NCBI GenBank assembly: GCA_002496905.1 | Contig: DALV01000001.1 | Coordinates: forward strand, 1-7,653 | Origin: Euryarchaeota archaeon UBA105 | Lineage (GTDB): Archaea; Thermoplasmatota; Poseidoniia; Poseidoniales; Thalassarchaeaceae | Length of the DNA stretch: 7,653 nt | Direction: 5' to 3' | Part shown: piece after piece, positions 1 to 6,088 of the stretch | How positions within the stretch are numbered: position 1 is the first letter of the stretch | Layout of the letters: each line of letters starts with the position of its first letter | Notes under the pieces: generated by a model | Databases searched by the model: none | What the model saw: the letters and a program-made list of their open reading frames with translations, nothing else | What the model was told of the DNA's origin: nothing | Position numbers and translations under genes: made by a program

Positions 1-24
1 TCGGCTCTTTGGGTCGATTTTCAT
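1..24 (-). CDS. Possible start of a minus-strand gene cut by the left edge
   Basis: An ATG on the minus strand at 24-22 opens a frame reading MKIDPKSR before the window ends. It lies 29 bases downstream of the trm5 stop in the same orientation, so it could be the next gene of that transcript. The same frame is open further upstream, to an ATG at 87-85 inside the end of trm5, which would give a start of the form MLISGLDSIG. No clear ribosome binding site precedes either start. The opposite strand is also open here (frame 1, stop at 76-78), so a plus-strand gene ending at 78 cannot be excluded. Too little is visible to suggest a function. Confidence 0.25.
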
Positions 25-53
25 GTAACGCCGGTAAAGTATCGGGATTTGAT

Positions 54-1238
54 TTATTCCGATGCTATCCAAGCCTGAAATGAGCATAGGCGTAGAGATG
101 CGCTGTAATCTCGCTTGACTTTCAGAGAGGTTGGTGGTTTGTCCGGCATTAGTTTTGGAAGTGAAGAAAGAATCAACTCATTTGCCTGCTCAATTTCTGA
201 TTCCTCTACTATTGCCCTGCCTCTAATCATTGAAGGGGAGGTTCGGTCCAATAATGGAATAATCTCCGGAAGGAATTCTATCGTTCGGTGAGGTAGGTTG
301 ACTAAGACTAAGTTCCATTTACCCGCAATTTTCTGGTCTTCGGGTAAAGTTAGCGCGTCCGCTATTCCAACTAGTCGGTTTTCGTGAACTTGTTGAAGTT
401 CAATTGCGCCTTCTGGATATGACCTTCTATCCCACTTTGAGAGGTTTGTCATGAGGAGTTTGACTGCGTCTGGGTTAAGGTCGGTGGCGAGTAAATCAGA
501 GACTAAATTTGGTTCTGCGAGTAATGTCGCAAGAGCTGGTCCTACCCCGCAAAATGGGTCTGCTATTCTCAACGGCCGGCCAAGTTCTTTTCGTAATTCT
601 TTTGCTAAGGCGAGGGTTTCGAGTCTTTCTGTTTGTAATTTAGTAGAGAAGTATGCCTTGGTTGGATCGCATCGAATTACTCGCCCACTTTCTTTCACTG
701 CAACCTCGGTAGTCAGGAGTTCTGGGGGTGCGAATTCTAGGCTGGGGCCGGCTAGAATTCTGTCGGCTAATCTAGCGCCTATGGGCTTCAGTTGTCTGAT
801 TCTGAATTCCCCTTCTACGCCATCGTCGGCTAATAACAAGCGAATATGAGGGTGGGCTCCGAGTTTTGCTCTCGCAATAGAATCTGTAAATTGGGCAACT
901 TGATCATCTATTCTGACAATCATCATGTCCCCTACAAATTCGTGATTTGATGGCCAAGCATCTCCCATTTGCTCTATCGTGGTCTCGTCTACTTCCGAGG
1001 CAAGTAAAGCCAACCAATCAGTCTCAATTTTTTCGTCCAGAACTCCTTCATGCATTGCGATAGGATATTCTAGAGCCTTTGGTAATTCCAAAGGTGCGCC
1101 TACGTCTAGAGGAATTAGGCGAGAGAGACCGTCTTTACTGGAGAATACACGATGACTAACAGAGCCCCATCCGCGGGCGCGAACATGGCCTAAAACGGCC
1201 TCAACCTCGCGATTAGGGACGACCAAGTGGCGCATCAT
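54..1238 (-). CDS. trm5: tRNA (guanine37-N1)-methyltransferase, Trm5 family
   Basis: Predicted to methylate N1 of guanosine 37, next to the anticodon, using S-adenosylmethionine; this cytoplasmic modification limits +1 frameshifting. In some archaea relatives also act in wyosine synthesis. Numbered from the upstream ATG at 1274, the Trm5 signatures are HEFVGDMMIVRI (111-122), DPTKAYFSTKL (203-213) followed by the TER triad (215-217, containing the conserved Glu-Arg pair proposed as catalytic in characterised Trm5), the SAM loop DPFCGVGP (239-246), the acidic DLNPDA strand (265-270) and the NLP motif in NLPHRTIEFL (326-335). The SAM loop has DPFC where DMFA is common. I chose the ATG at 1238, which gives 394 residues beginning MMRHLVVPNRE, because the 12 residues upstream look non-coding and would run into dphB. 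ATG 1235 and ATG 1274 are alternatives. No ribosome binding site is evident. The stop is TAA at 54-56. Confidence 0.87.
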   Translation of the reverse strand: MMRHLVVPNREVEAVLGHVRARGWGSVSHRVFSSKDGLSRLIPLDVGAPLELPKALEYPIAMHEGVLDEKIETDWLALLASEVDETTIEQMGDAWPSNHEFVGDMMIVRIDDQVAQFTDSIARAKLGAHPHIRLLLADDGVEGEFRIRQLKPIGARLADRILAGPSLEFAPPELLTTEVAVKESGRVIRCDPTKAYFSTKLQTERLETLALAKELRKELGRPLRIADPFCGVGPALATLLAEPNLVSDLLATDLNPDAVKLLMTNLSKWDRRSYPEGAIELQQVHENRLVGIADALTLPEDQKIAGKWNLVLVNLPHRTIEFLPEIIPLLDRTSPSMIRGRAIVEESEIEQANELILSSLPKLMPDKPPTSLKVKRDYSASLRLCSFQAWIASE

Positions 1239-1272
1239 GTTGATGACGGGCAGGCACGCCCCCCGCTTCACC
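1239..1272. promoter_or_regulatory. 34-base GC-rich gap between divergent trm5 and dphB starts
   Basis: By count 24 of the 34 bases are G or C, much richer than the surrounding DNA. I see neither an AT-rich archaeal TATA box nor a Shine-Dalgarno match for either gene. Promoters for both genes must therefore overlap this gap or lie inside the opposite coding sequence. The call as a regulatory region rests on the divergent gene arrangement and not on a recognised motif. Confidence 0.35.
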
Positions 1273-2100
1273 ATGACGGACGGCGGGCTCCCTCCAGGTC
1301 TGTGGCTAATCGGCCTCGGACCGGGCGATCTTGGGTTGATGACGGCCGATGCAATAGAGCATGCTAGAGCCTGCGATTATCGATTTTTAGAAGGCTACAC
1401 TGCAACCCTGCCGGATGATCAAGAAGGGCGATTAGAGGATTTGGTTGGCCAATGGAACAGGGCAATGCGCCCTATGGTCGAAGACCCTTCTGAGATTTTA
1501 TCCCTAGCGGCTGAGAAGTCGGTTGCTTTGATGGTTGTCGGAGATCCTATGCAAGCAACTACCCATGTCGACTTAGAATCACATTGTGCCGAGCAAGGCA
1601 TCGATTTCTTTGTTATCCCTGGTCTTTCTGCGACCTCTTTGGCGGTTTCATTATCGGGTCTACAATCATATCGTTTTGGCCGGCAAGTTACACTCCCATT
1701 CGCCTATGGAAACTACCTTCCAACCTCTCCGTTGGAGATGATTGATTCCAATTATACCAACAATTTGCATACCTTAGTATTGCTAGATTTAGACCCCACA
1801 GGGATGGGTGTTGAAACGCCTAAACCTATGCAACCAAAACAAGCCGTTGAAATCCTAAAGGCGATGTTTGAGAAACTCGTTGAACACGAAGGATGTGTGC
1901 GAGAGAGTATGACTACTGCAATTGCAAATTGGGACGCAATTTTACTTAGTGATCTCGGAACTGCCGACCAAAGAATTGTTTCCGGTGATTTAGATGATAT
2001 AGCGAAATTGTCTGATGGGCGAATACATTGTTTGATTTTACCCGCCGAATTCACGGGTTTGGAGAGAGAGGCTTACGAGCGCAGGCGATACCAAGCATGA
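1273..2100 (+). CDS. dphB: Diphthine synthase (SAM-dependent, Dph5/DphB)
   Basis: Methylates the modified histidine of elongation factor 2 in diphthamide synthesis, using S-adenosylmethionine; a cytoplasmic enzyme of archaea and eukaryotes. The 275-residue length fits the family. Visible motifs are the N-terminal LWLIGLGPGDLG (10-21) of the tetrapyrrole-methylase fold, FLEGYTATL (38-46), GDPMQATTH (90-98), SGLQSYRFG (128-136), SPLEMI (152-157) and NLHTLVLLDLD (164-174), all close to the Dph5 consensus. I chose the ATG at 1273 because it leaves nine residues before the conserved strand; Dph5 proteins usually start one or two residues before it. An in-frame ATG at 1237 would add 12 residues with no family resemblance and overlap the trm5 start. 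It is divergent from trm5, and the unknown gene at 2125 follows after 24 bases in the same orientation. The family assignment is firm. Confidence 0.93.
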   Translation: MTDGGLPPGLWLIGLGPGDLGLMTADAIEHARACDYRFLEGYTATLPDDQEGRLEDLVGQWNRAMRPMVEDPSEILSLAAEKSVALMVVGDPMQATTHVDLESHCAEQGIDFFVIPGLSATSLAVSLSGLQSYRFGRQVTLPFAYGNYLPTSPLEMIDSNYTNNLHTLVLLDLDPTGMGVETPKPMQPKQAVEILKAMFEKLVEHEGCVRESMTTAIANWDAILLSDLGTADQRIVSGDLDDIAKLSDGRIHCLILPAEFTGLEREAYERRRYQA

Positions 2101-2112
2101 AGCGAGGAACAT

Positions 2113-2119
2113 GGAGGGG
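2113..2119 (+). promoter_or_regulatory. Shine-Dalgarno site for the unknown 564-residue gene
   Basis: GGAGGGG, whose GGAGG core (2113-2117) ends 7 bases before the ATG at 2125. This is the strongest ribosome binding site in the window and fixes that start. It lies in the short gap after dphB, which supports co-transcription with independent translation initiation. Confidence 0.75.
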
Positions 2120-2124
2120 ACAAT

Positions 2125-3819
2125 ATGGCACGACCACCCGCCGAAGTGAGTTTTCCGGGCGATAAAAATCGCAAGAGAAAGGTTCGTGTTCGTGGAATAA
2201 AAAAGGCCTCAAAGCAGATTCAACAGAGAATTGATCGGAATCTTGAGACATTGTTGGATAATCCTGAAATTTTTGTTCCTGATATTGAATGTGAATTGGG
2301 TAAACCTCGCAGGGATATGTTGGCTGCCACTTTTCGAGATATCGATGCCATTTCGAAGAAACGGAATGACCGTCGATGGTTAAGCAAGAGAATGGTGAAG
2401 CGAAGAGGAGATGTTGTTGGTAGGGCGTTAGCTGGTAGTTTACTTGCTGCTGGTGAAGCAGATACATCGACAGTTTCTGTATACAACAGCCCAATTTATG
2501 GCGCGTCGAGTTTTATCCGGAGAGGGAATGGGAAACAGTCTCACATGGTTGGAATTCAGAATTATACACACCCACGACTTAGGTTATTGGTTTGGGATGA
2601 TCATGCCAAGGCGGGTTGGTGGTTCTTTTCCTGGGATGGTGGATTTGTTTGTTCAGGGCAAGAACCTGTGGCACCTTCCGATTGGATTGAAGACAGTTTG
2701 AAAAAATCAAGTATCGATTTGAGTGGGGGTGATGTAAGGTTCACCAAGGGTTTGGAGTTGGACATTGTTGAGAATAATCAATTCACAGATTCCGGTTGGT
2801 TAAAACTAGAATTTGATGGAATAAAAGTTGGAATTACTGGTGCTACATTAGCAAAGACTGGGGAGAGCCCATTCGTTCCCTCGATTGCCCTCGGTATGAT
2901 GCCACCCAAGATGTCGGCAGTAGCTGAGGCGGACTGGATGTGGAGACCTGCTGGTTGGCCAAGTGATCAAGAGTTGCCTAGTGAAGCGAGAGAGAATCTC
3001 GACGAGGTTTTGCTCGCTTGGATGAATCTCGCACTTACCGATGATAAACTCGCGCGCTCATGTAGGAACGCCATTTTAGGTTCGATAGAAGAGGGTTATA
3101 TCACAGGAAATCATTGGTTTGACGTTGATTCGCGTGAAGATTTCCTCTCTCATATGCAAGGCACTGACGATGAAAAACAAGCAATTGGGATTGTTTTGGA
3201 TACTTTGGAAGGAGGGGTTTTGGTTCGCTCAGACGGGGTCGTCTTGGAATCTGAAAATGATGTAATTCGATTTGAGGACAGTTCTTGTCATCCAGTATTA
3301 GTCGCTCTATGGGAGGATAATGGAATGGATATATTGCAATCTATGTTCGGCCTAGAAGGGGAAGAGGCGGAAACGATATACGCTAAACAAGCCAAAAGAA
3401 AACAGGGCTTTGGCGCGTTCCTAAGAGAACTCAATGAATCCGTATCTTCGGCAAGAAAACTTGAGCGATTGCCTTGGGAAGAGGGGGTATTGCCTTCACC
3501 CCTCGACTTTGCAGAATCACTGATCAGGACGGCTGCTGAGGACGGTGTGGCTTCCACGGTTGCAATGTGTCGAAAAGCAAAGGGTTTGGATTCCGCAATG
3601 GGATGGGCTTGGCTCGTTGTTCACGAACGAACCGAATCAGATGCTTGGAGATTCGATGAAGCGAGTCGGGACAAAGGCGGCGATTGGGTTCCAGCGATGA
3701 CTGCTCTATGGGATGCTGCTGATTCCTTACTCAACAAAGACGTTCTAGATGCGAAGGAAGACTATGTGAATTCAATGAATTGGTTGGCCGAAGTATCGGG
3801 TAGTCAGTGGTCTGCTTAA
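2125..3819 (+). CDS. Unrecognised 564-residue soluble protein behind dphB
   Basis: I do not recognise a family. The start is well supported by GGAGGGG upstream, and the frame stays open to TAA at 3817-3819. The first 100 residues are basic: a Lys/Arg cluster at 14-35 (DKNRKRKVRVRGIKK), then KKRNDRRWLSKRMVKRR (78-94), which could bind nucleic acid. Residues 138-180 alternate hydrophobic and aromatic positions (LRLLVWDD, GWWFFSWDGGF), suggesting beta strands. The C-terminal half (285-564) looks mostly helical and acidic, with Trp-rich patches near its end. I see no signal peptide, membrane span, nucleotide-binding loop or zinc-type Cys/His cluster. It starts 24 bases after dphB on the same strand, so it probably shares that transcript. 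A role near translation is only a context-based guess. Codon use looks like that of its neighbours, giving no sign of recent transfer. Confidence 0.85.
   Translation: MARPPAEVSFPGDKNRKRKVRVRGIKKASKQIQQRIDRNLETLLDNPEIFVPDIECELGKPRRDMLAATFRDIDAISKKRNDRRWLSKRMVKRRGDVVGRALAGSLLAAGEADTSTVSVYNSPIYGASSFIRRGNGKQSHMVGIQNYTHPRLRLLVWDDHAKAGWWFFSWDGGFVCSGQEPVAPSDWIEDSLKKSSIDLSGGDVRFTKGLELDIVENNQFTDSGWLKLEFDGIKVGITGATLAKTGESPFVPSIALGMMPPKMSAVAEADWMWRPAGWPSDQELPSEARENLDEVLLAWMNLALTDDKLARSCRNAILGSIEEGYITGNHWFDVDSREDFLSHMQGTDDEKQAIGIVLDTLEGGVLVRSDGVVLESENDVIRFEDSSCHPVLVALWEDNGMDILQSMFGLEGEEAETIYAKQAKRKQGFGAFLRELNESVSSARKLERLPWEEGVLPSPLDFAESLIRTAAEDGVASTVAMCRKAKGLDSAMGWAWLVVHERTESDAWRFDEASRDKGGDWVPAMTALWDAADSLLNKDVLDAKEDYVNSMNWLAEVSGSQWSA
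3816..3819. other. TTAA palindrome holding two convergent stop codons
   Basis: The plus-strand stop TAA (3817-3819) of the 564-residue gene and the minus-strand stop TAA (3818-3816) of the LysE-family gene share the same four bases. There is no intergenic space, so transcripts from either side must terminate inside the opposing gene or be read through. Confidence 0.9.
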
Positions 3820-4421
3820 TGAGGAAGAGCGACCCAAATTGCCACTAGAATTAGCGATGAACCTAGTACTCCATTCAAGATTCTGGCCTTTTCTGGAGAA
3901 GAGAAAATTTTGCTGAGACCCATTCCAAATGCGGCCCAAGTCAGGACTGCGGGGTATCCTATGGAGGCATTGATTGCCACTAGCAGAATCTTTCCCGATG
4001 CCCCGCTTCCAAAGAGCAGCCCCCAACTCGTCATCATTACAAGGAAATGAATCCATGCTTTGCCATTGACAATTTGTAGAATTAGTCCTGTTTTGAAGCC
4101 AAGTCGCTCAGTTTCCTCAGATTCTTCCAATTTTGGATTGGAGGTTGCAACGTTCCACCCTAGGTAGGCGATGTATGCCGCACCTACCCAAGTTAATGCC
4201 TGAAAAATTTCTTTATTTTCTTCTATGTAGACAGTGCCTAGACCTACTGCTACCCCCAAACTAGACCATCCGACTAACATTCCGAGAGTCATTGGAATTG
4301 TTGCACGAAAACCATGTTGTGACCCATGCGCCGCGCAGAGTAGATTGTTTGGCCCTGGGGTGAAACACATAGGCACTATGAACACTAGCAGAGCAACGAA
4401 ATCTGCTTCATTCAAGCCCAC
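3816..4421 (-). CDS. LysE/RhtB-family amino-acid exporter
   Basis: A small inner-membrane efflux protein of 201 residues, the usual length for the LysE/RhtB/ThrE-type superfamily, whose members export lysine, homoserine, threonine, cysteine pathway compounds or related solutes. It shows the family hallmark TPGPNNLL (21-28) in the first hydrophobic segment, GAAYIAYLGWN (80-90), and a second conserved block FKTGLILQIVNGKAW (109-123), where the usual NPK is NGK. About six hydrophobic segments are visible (roughly 8-30, 41-63, 72-93, 111-135, 143-167, 182-200), with an acidic loop at 97-106. It starts with GTG at 4421, 3 bases after the upstream PLP-enzyme stop. A TTG at 4415 is a credible alternative because GAGGT sits 6 bases before it. 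The neighbouring enzyme suggests a sulfur amino acid or homoserine-type substrate, but the sequence does not determine it. Confidence 0.88.
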   Translation of the reverse strand: MGLNEADFVALLVFIVPMCFTPGPNNLLCAAHGSQHGFRATIPMTLGMLVGWSSLGVAVGLGTVYIEENKEIFQALTWVGAAYIAYLGWNVATSNPKLEESEETERLGFKTGLILQIVNGKAWIHFLVMMTSWGLLFGSGASGKILLVAINASIGYPAVLTWAAFGMGLSKIFSSPEKARILNGVLGSSLILVAIWVALPH

Positions 4422-4426
4422 ACCTC
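4421..4426 (-). promoter_or_regulatory. Ribosome binding site overlapping the upstream stop codon
   Basis: On the minus strand GAGGTG (4426-4421) overlaps the TGA stop (4427-4425) of the PLP enzyme and also contains part of the annotated GTG start. Its position suits initiation at the TTG at 4415 (6 bases away from GAGGT) better than at the GTG at 4421. Either way it implies translational coupling of the exporter to the upstream enzyme. Confidence 0.5.
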
Positions 4427-5627
4427 AAGCCAGTGTTGCAAGATGTTGTTCTGTTTCTGCAAGTGCAGATGAGATGTCGTTCCAAAGATCTTCAACGTCC
4501 TCGATACCGACGCTCATTCTCACAAAGCCGGGAACTATTCCTGCTTGGTTTCTAACATCTTCAGGGACAAACATGTGGCTGGAATTGAATGGGCATTCAA
4601 CCAAGCTCTCAACCCCACCTAGGCTTGTTGCCTCGAAGATGATTTCTAGACTTCTCATGAATTTCAAGGCCGCTTCATCGCCTCCTTTCACGACAAATGA
4701 AATCATCCCTGTTCCTTTAGGAACTATTCTTTGAGCTACTTCATAATCTGGGCTACTTGGGAGGCTAGGGTGATTGACGTGTTCAATCATGTCATGTGCC
4801 TCAAGGCGTTTGGCTAGTTCGGCAGAATTGGATGTATGAATTGGCATTCTTGCATGTAGGGTCCTCATACCTCTTTCCAGCAAGTAGCACATATGTGGAT
4901 CAGCGGCCCCACCGAAGTGGACCTTTCGAGGAAAAATTTCTGCCACGAGGTCCTTTTTACCAACCACTATTCCTGCGATTAAATCCGAATGGCCACCAAG
5001 ATATTTGGTTCCTGAATGGATAACTAGATCAAATCCTAAATCGATTGGATTGCAAGCCCATGGGGTTGCAAATGTGTTGTCAACTATACAAATCAAATCG
5101 TGCTTCTTTGCTAAGTTGGCCATAGCTTCTAAGTCGCAGACTTTGATTACTGGATTGGTAATTGTTTCAACATAGAGAATCTTGGTGTTTTCTTGGATTG
5201 CAGCCTCATAAGATGCCGGGTCTCTCATATCTGCCATTGTAACTTCAATCCCAAATCTAGGCAAATCCTCGGTCATCAAACCATAGGATCCTCCGTAACA
5301 ATCTGCACTTGCTACCATGTGATCTCCACTGGATAAGAGAGACATCAGAGTCGTTGATATTGCTGACATTCCGCTGGCAAAGGTCTCGCCATCCTCAGCG
5401 CCTTCAAGTTGAGCAACTTTCATTGCAACTCCTTCGGAGTTGATACTGGAGAGTCTGGAGTAAAGTGCTGTGTGCTGAGCGCCTGCAGCCCAACCTGCAT
5501 AGCGCTCGTCTGTGAGTTGATATGTTGCTGTATTGAAAATTGGAGTTACTGCTGCACCCTCAATATTTTGAGTGCCTGACCATACTGCTCGTGTAGCGAA
5601 CTCCTTGTCCGAGTGTTTCTCGTTCAT
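4425..5627 (-). CDS. PLP-dependent cystathionine gamma-synthase/lyase-family enzyme
   Basis: A fold-type I, Cys/Met-metabolism PLP enzyme of 400 residues, the normal family size, acting in the cytoplasm on cystathionine, homoserine esters or related sulfur amino acids. Landmarks from the ATG at 5627: YSR (56-58), which binds cofactor phosphate across the subunit interface; SGMSAI (85-90); CYGGSYG (110-116); DNTFATP (183-189); the lysine loop HSGTKYLGGHSD (204-215) with presumed Schiff-base K208; RGMRTLHARM (252-261); and TSLGGVESLVECP (335-347). Two features are atypical. The usual NPT after YSR reads SIN, and the Glu before SLGG in classical cystathionine lyases is Thr335. Substrate and reaction (synthase, gamma-lyase or sulfhydrylase) are therefore open. 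An in-frame TTG at 5666 would add 13 unlikely residues made from the leader. It is followed at 3 bases by the exporter. Confidence 0.9.
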   Translation of the reverse strand: MNEKHSDKEFATRAVWSGTQNIEGAAVTPIFNTATYQLTDERYAGWAAGAQHTALYSRLSSINSEGVAMKVAQLEGAEDGETFASGMSAISTTLMSLLSSGDHMVASADCYGGSYGLMTEDLPRFGIEVTMADMRDPASYEAAIQENTKILYVETITNPVIKVCDLEAMANLAKKHDLICIVDNTFATPWACNPIDLGFDLVIHSGTKYLGGHSDLIAGIVVGKKDLVAEIFPRKVHFGGAADPHMCYLLERGMRTLHARMPIHTSNSAELAKRLEAHDMIEHVNHPSLPSSPDYEVAQRIVPKGTGMISFVVKGGDEAALKFMRSLEIIFEATSLGGVESLVECPFNSSHMFVPEDVRNQAGIVPGFVRMSVGIEDVEDLWNDISSALAETEQHLATLA

Positions 5628-5628
5628 G

Positions 5629-5645
5629 CCCCTCGGACAGAGGGG
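5629..5645 (-). promoter_or_regulatory. Hairpin sequestering the ribosome binding site of the PLP enzyme
   Basis: In the minus-strand RNA, CCCCTC (5645-5640) and GAGGGG (5634-5629) form a perfect six-pair stem with a 5-base loop. The 3' arm is the only Shine-Dalgarno-like sequence upstream of the ATG at 5627 and ends one base before it. Formation of the stem would hide the site, and opening it would expose it. The complementarity is seen directly; regulatory function is inferred. Confidence 0.5.
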
Positions 5646-5657
5646 GTGCAAATCAAG

Positions 5658-5674
5658 TGAACCCAAAGGGTTCA
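5658..5674 (-). other. Upstream perfect hairpin in the cutA-PLP enzyme leader
   Basis: TGAACCC and GGGTTCA form a seven-pair perfect inverted repeat around a 3-base loop, 12 bases upstream of the second hairpin in the direction of transcription. It is symmetric enough to be an RNA stem-loop or a dimeric protein-binding operator. No T-run follows it on the minus strand, so it does not look like a bacterial-type terminator for cutA. Confidence 0.45.
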
Positions 5675-5677
5675 GAG

Positions 5678-5682
5678 AAAAA
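5678..5682 (-). terminator. T-run just after the cutA stop
   Basis: The minus strand has five consecutive T (within ACTTTTTCTCT) starting 6 bases past the cutA TAG. Archaeal RNA polymerases can terminate at T-runs without a hairpin, so this may partly end the cutA transcript and separate it from the downstream pair. The run is short, so read-through is likely. Confidence 0.35.
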
Positions 5683-5687
5683 GTAGG

Positions 5688-6005
5688 CTAGTTTTGTTCA
5701 ACCCATTCTGCATATTCAGCGGTGGACTCTGTCTCAAAGCAAATTACCATAGGCAAATCGTAGGGATGGTTGGTTTGGATCTCATCAATCAGAAATTGTT
5801 TCTTTGATTCACTAGTTTTGCATTGAATTTGCCACTCAGGATTGCTTTGGACGACGTCCTTCCAACGATAAGTTGAGGTTATTTTTGAGCGGTGAGCACA
5901 TGCCATTAGACCCGCGTCTACCAACTTGTAGCACCACTCGCCAACCATTGACTCTGACCAATCTCCTGGTAGTGTGGTTTCGACTACCCAAACGGATGAT
6001 TTCAT
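5688..6005 (-). CDS. cutA: CutA1 family protein (divalent ion tolerance-type)
   Basis: A 105-residue protein of the small trimeric CutA1 family, widespread in all domains. The family is named for copper tolerance in Escherichia coli, but its molecular role is poorly defined. Matching elements are the TTLP turn after the first strand (10-13), GLMACAHRS (32-40), the STYRWKDV block (44-51), EWQIQCKTS (57-65), HPYDLP (80-85) and the terminal YAEWVEQN (98-105). Length and motif order are complete. The start ATG at 6005-6003 is preceded in the RNA by a short GGGG-containing stem (6010-6021) and no classical Shine-Dalgarno. It is first in a minus-strand cluster, 60 bases ahead of the PLP enzyme, with a T-run and hairpins between, so it may be only partly co-transcribed. 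Confidence 0.9.
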   Translation of the reverse strand: MKSSVWVVETTLPGDWSESMVGEWCYKLVDAGLMACAHRSKITSTYRWKDVVQSNPEWQIQCKTSESKKQFLIDEIQTNHPYDLPMVICFETESTAEYAEWVEQN

Positions 6006-6088
6006 GTATCCCCGTAAGGGGTCAAGGCAATCAACTAGATGGTGAAGTTTGAATGCCCGACAACCTTGGGTGCTAACGAGGGAGCAGT
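6006..6088. promoter_or_regulatory. Divergent intergenic region between cutA and the reductase gene
   Basis: These 83 bases separate two divergent starts and must carry at least part of both promoters. I see no strong TATA box; the most AT-rich stretch is around 6047-6053 (GTTTGAA), which could be a weak element for the plus-strand gene. A small palindrome CCCC-GTAA-GGGG (6010-6021) sits 4 bases upstream of the cutA start, and the plus-strand ribosome binding site is at 6078-6084. Confidence 0.45.
6078..6084 (+). promoter_or_regulatory. Shine-Dalgarno site for the reductase gene
   Basis: GAGGGAG, with GAGG ending 7 bases before the ATG at 6089. It supports that start over the downstream in-frame ATG inside the flavin-binding domain. 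Confidence 0.65.

Noticed and set aside
451..849. Plus-strand open frame of 132 codons opposite trm5
   Set aside because: Lies wholly antisense to the conserved SAM-binding half of trm5; composition is Ser/Arg-rich shadow sequence and no ribosome binding site is present.
1239..1345. 11-base direct repeat GTTGATGACGG at 1239-1249 and 1335-1345, 96 bases apart
   Set aside because: A handful of 11-base repeats is expected by chance in a window this size, and the second copy encodes the conserved dphB N-terminal region; no third copy seen.
2051..2494. Minus-strand open frame of 147 codons across the dphB/unknown-gene junction
   Set aside because: Antisense to the dphB end and the start of the 564-residue gene, whose own start has a strong ribosome binding site; no recognisable motif.
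4234..4734. Plus-strand open frame of 166 codons across the exporter/PLP-enzyme junction
   Set aside because: Antisense to two clearly identified protein families; Ser/Pro/Thr-rich composition typical of a shadow frame.
5658..5682. Bacterial-style hairpin-plus-T-run terminator after cutA
   Set aside because: On the cutA strand the T-run comes before the hairpin, not after it. On the plus strand the hairpin is followed by an A-run. The order is wrong for a rho-independent terminator.
6047..6053. GTTTGAA as a TATA box for the reductase gene
   Set aside because: Too weak a match to the archaeal TATA consensus and no convincing purine BRE element before it; mentioned only as the most AT-rich spot in the gap.
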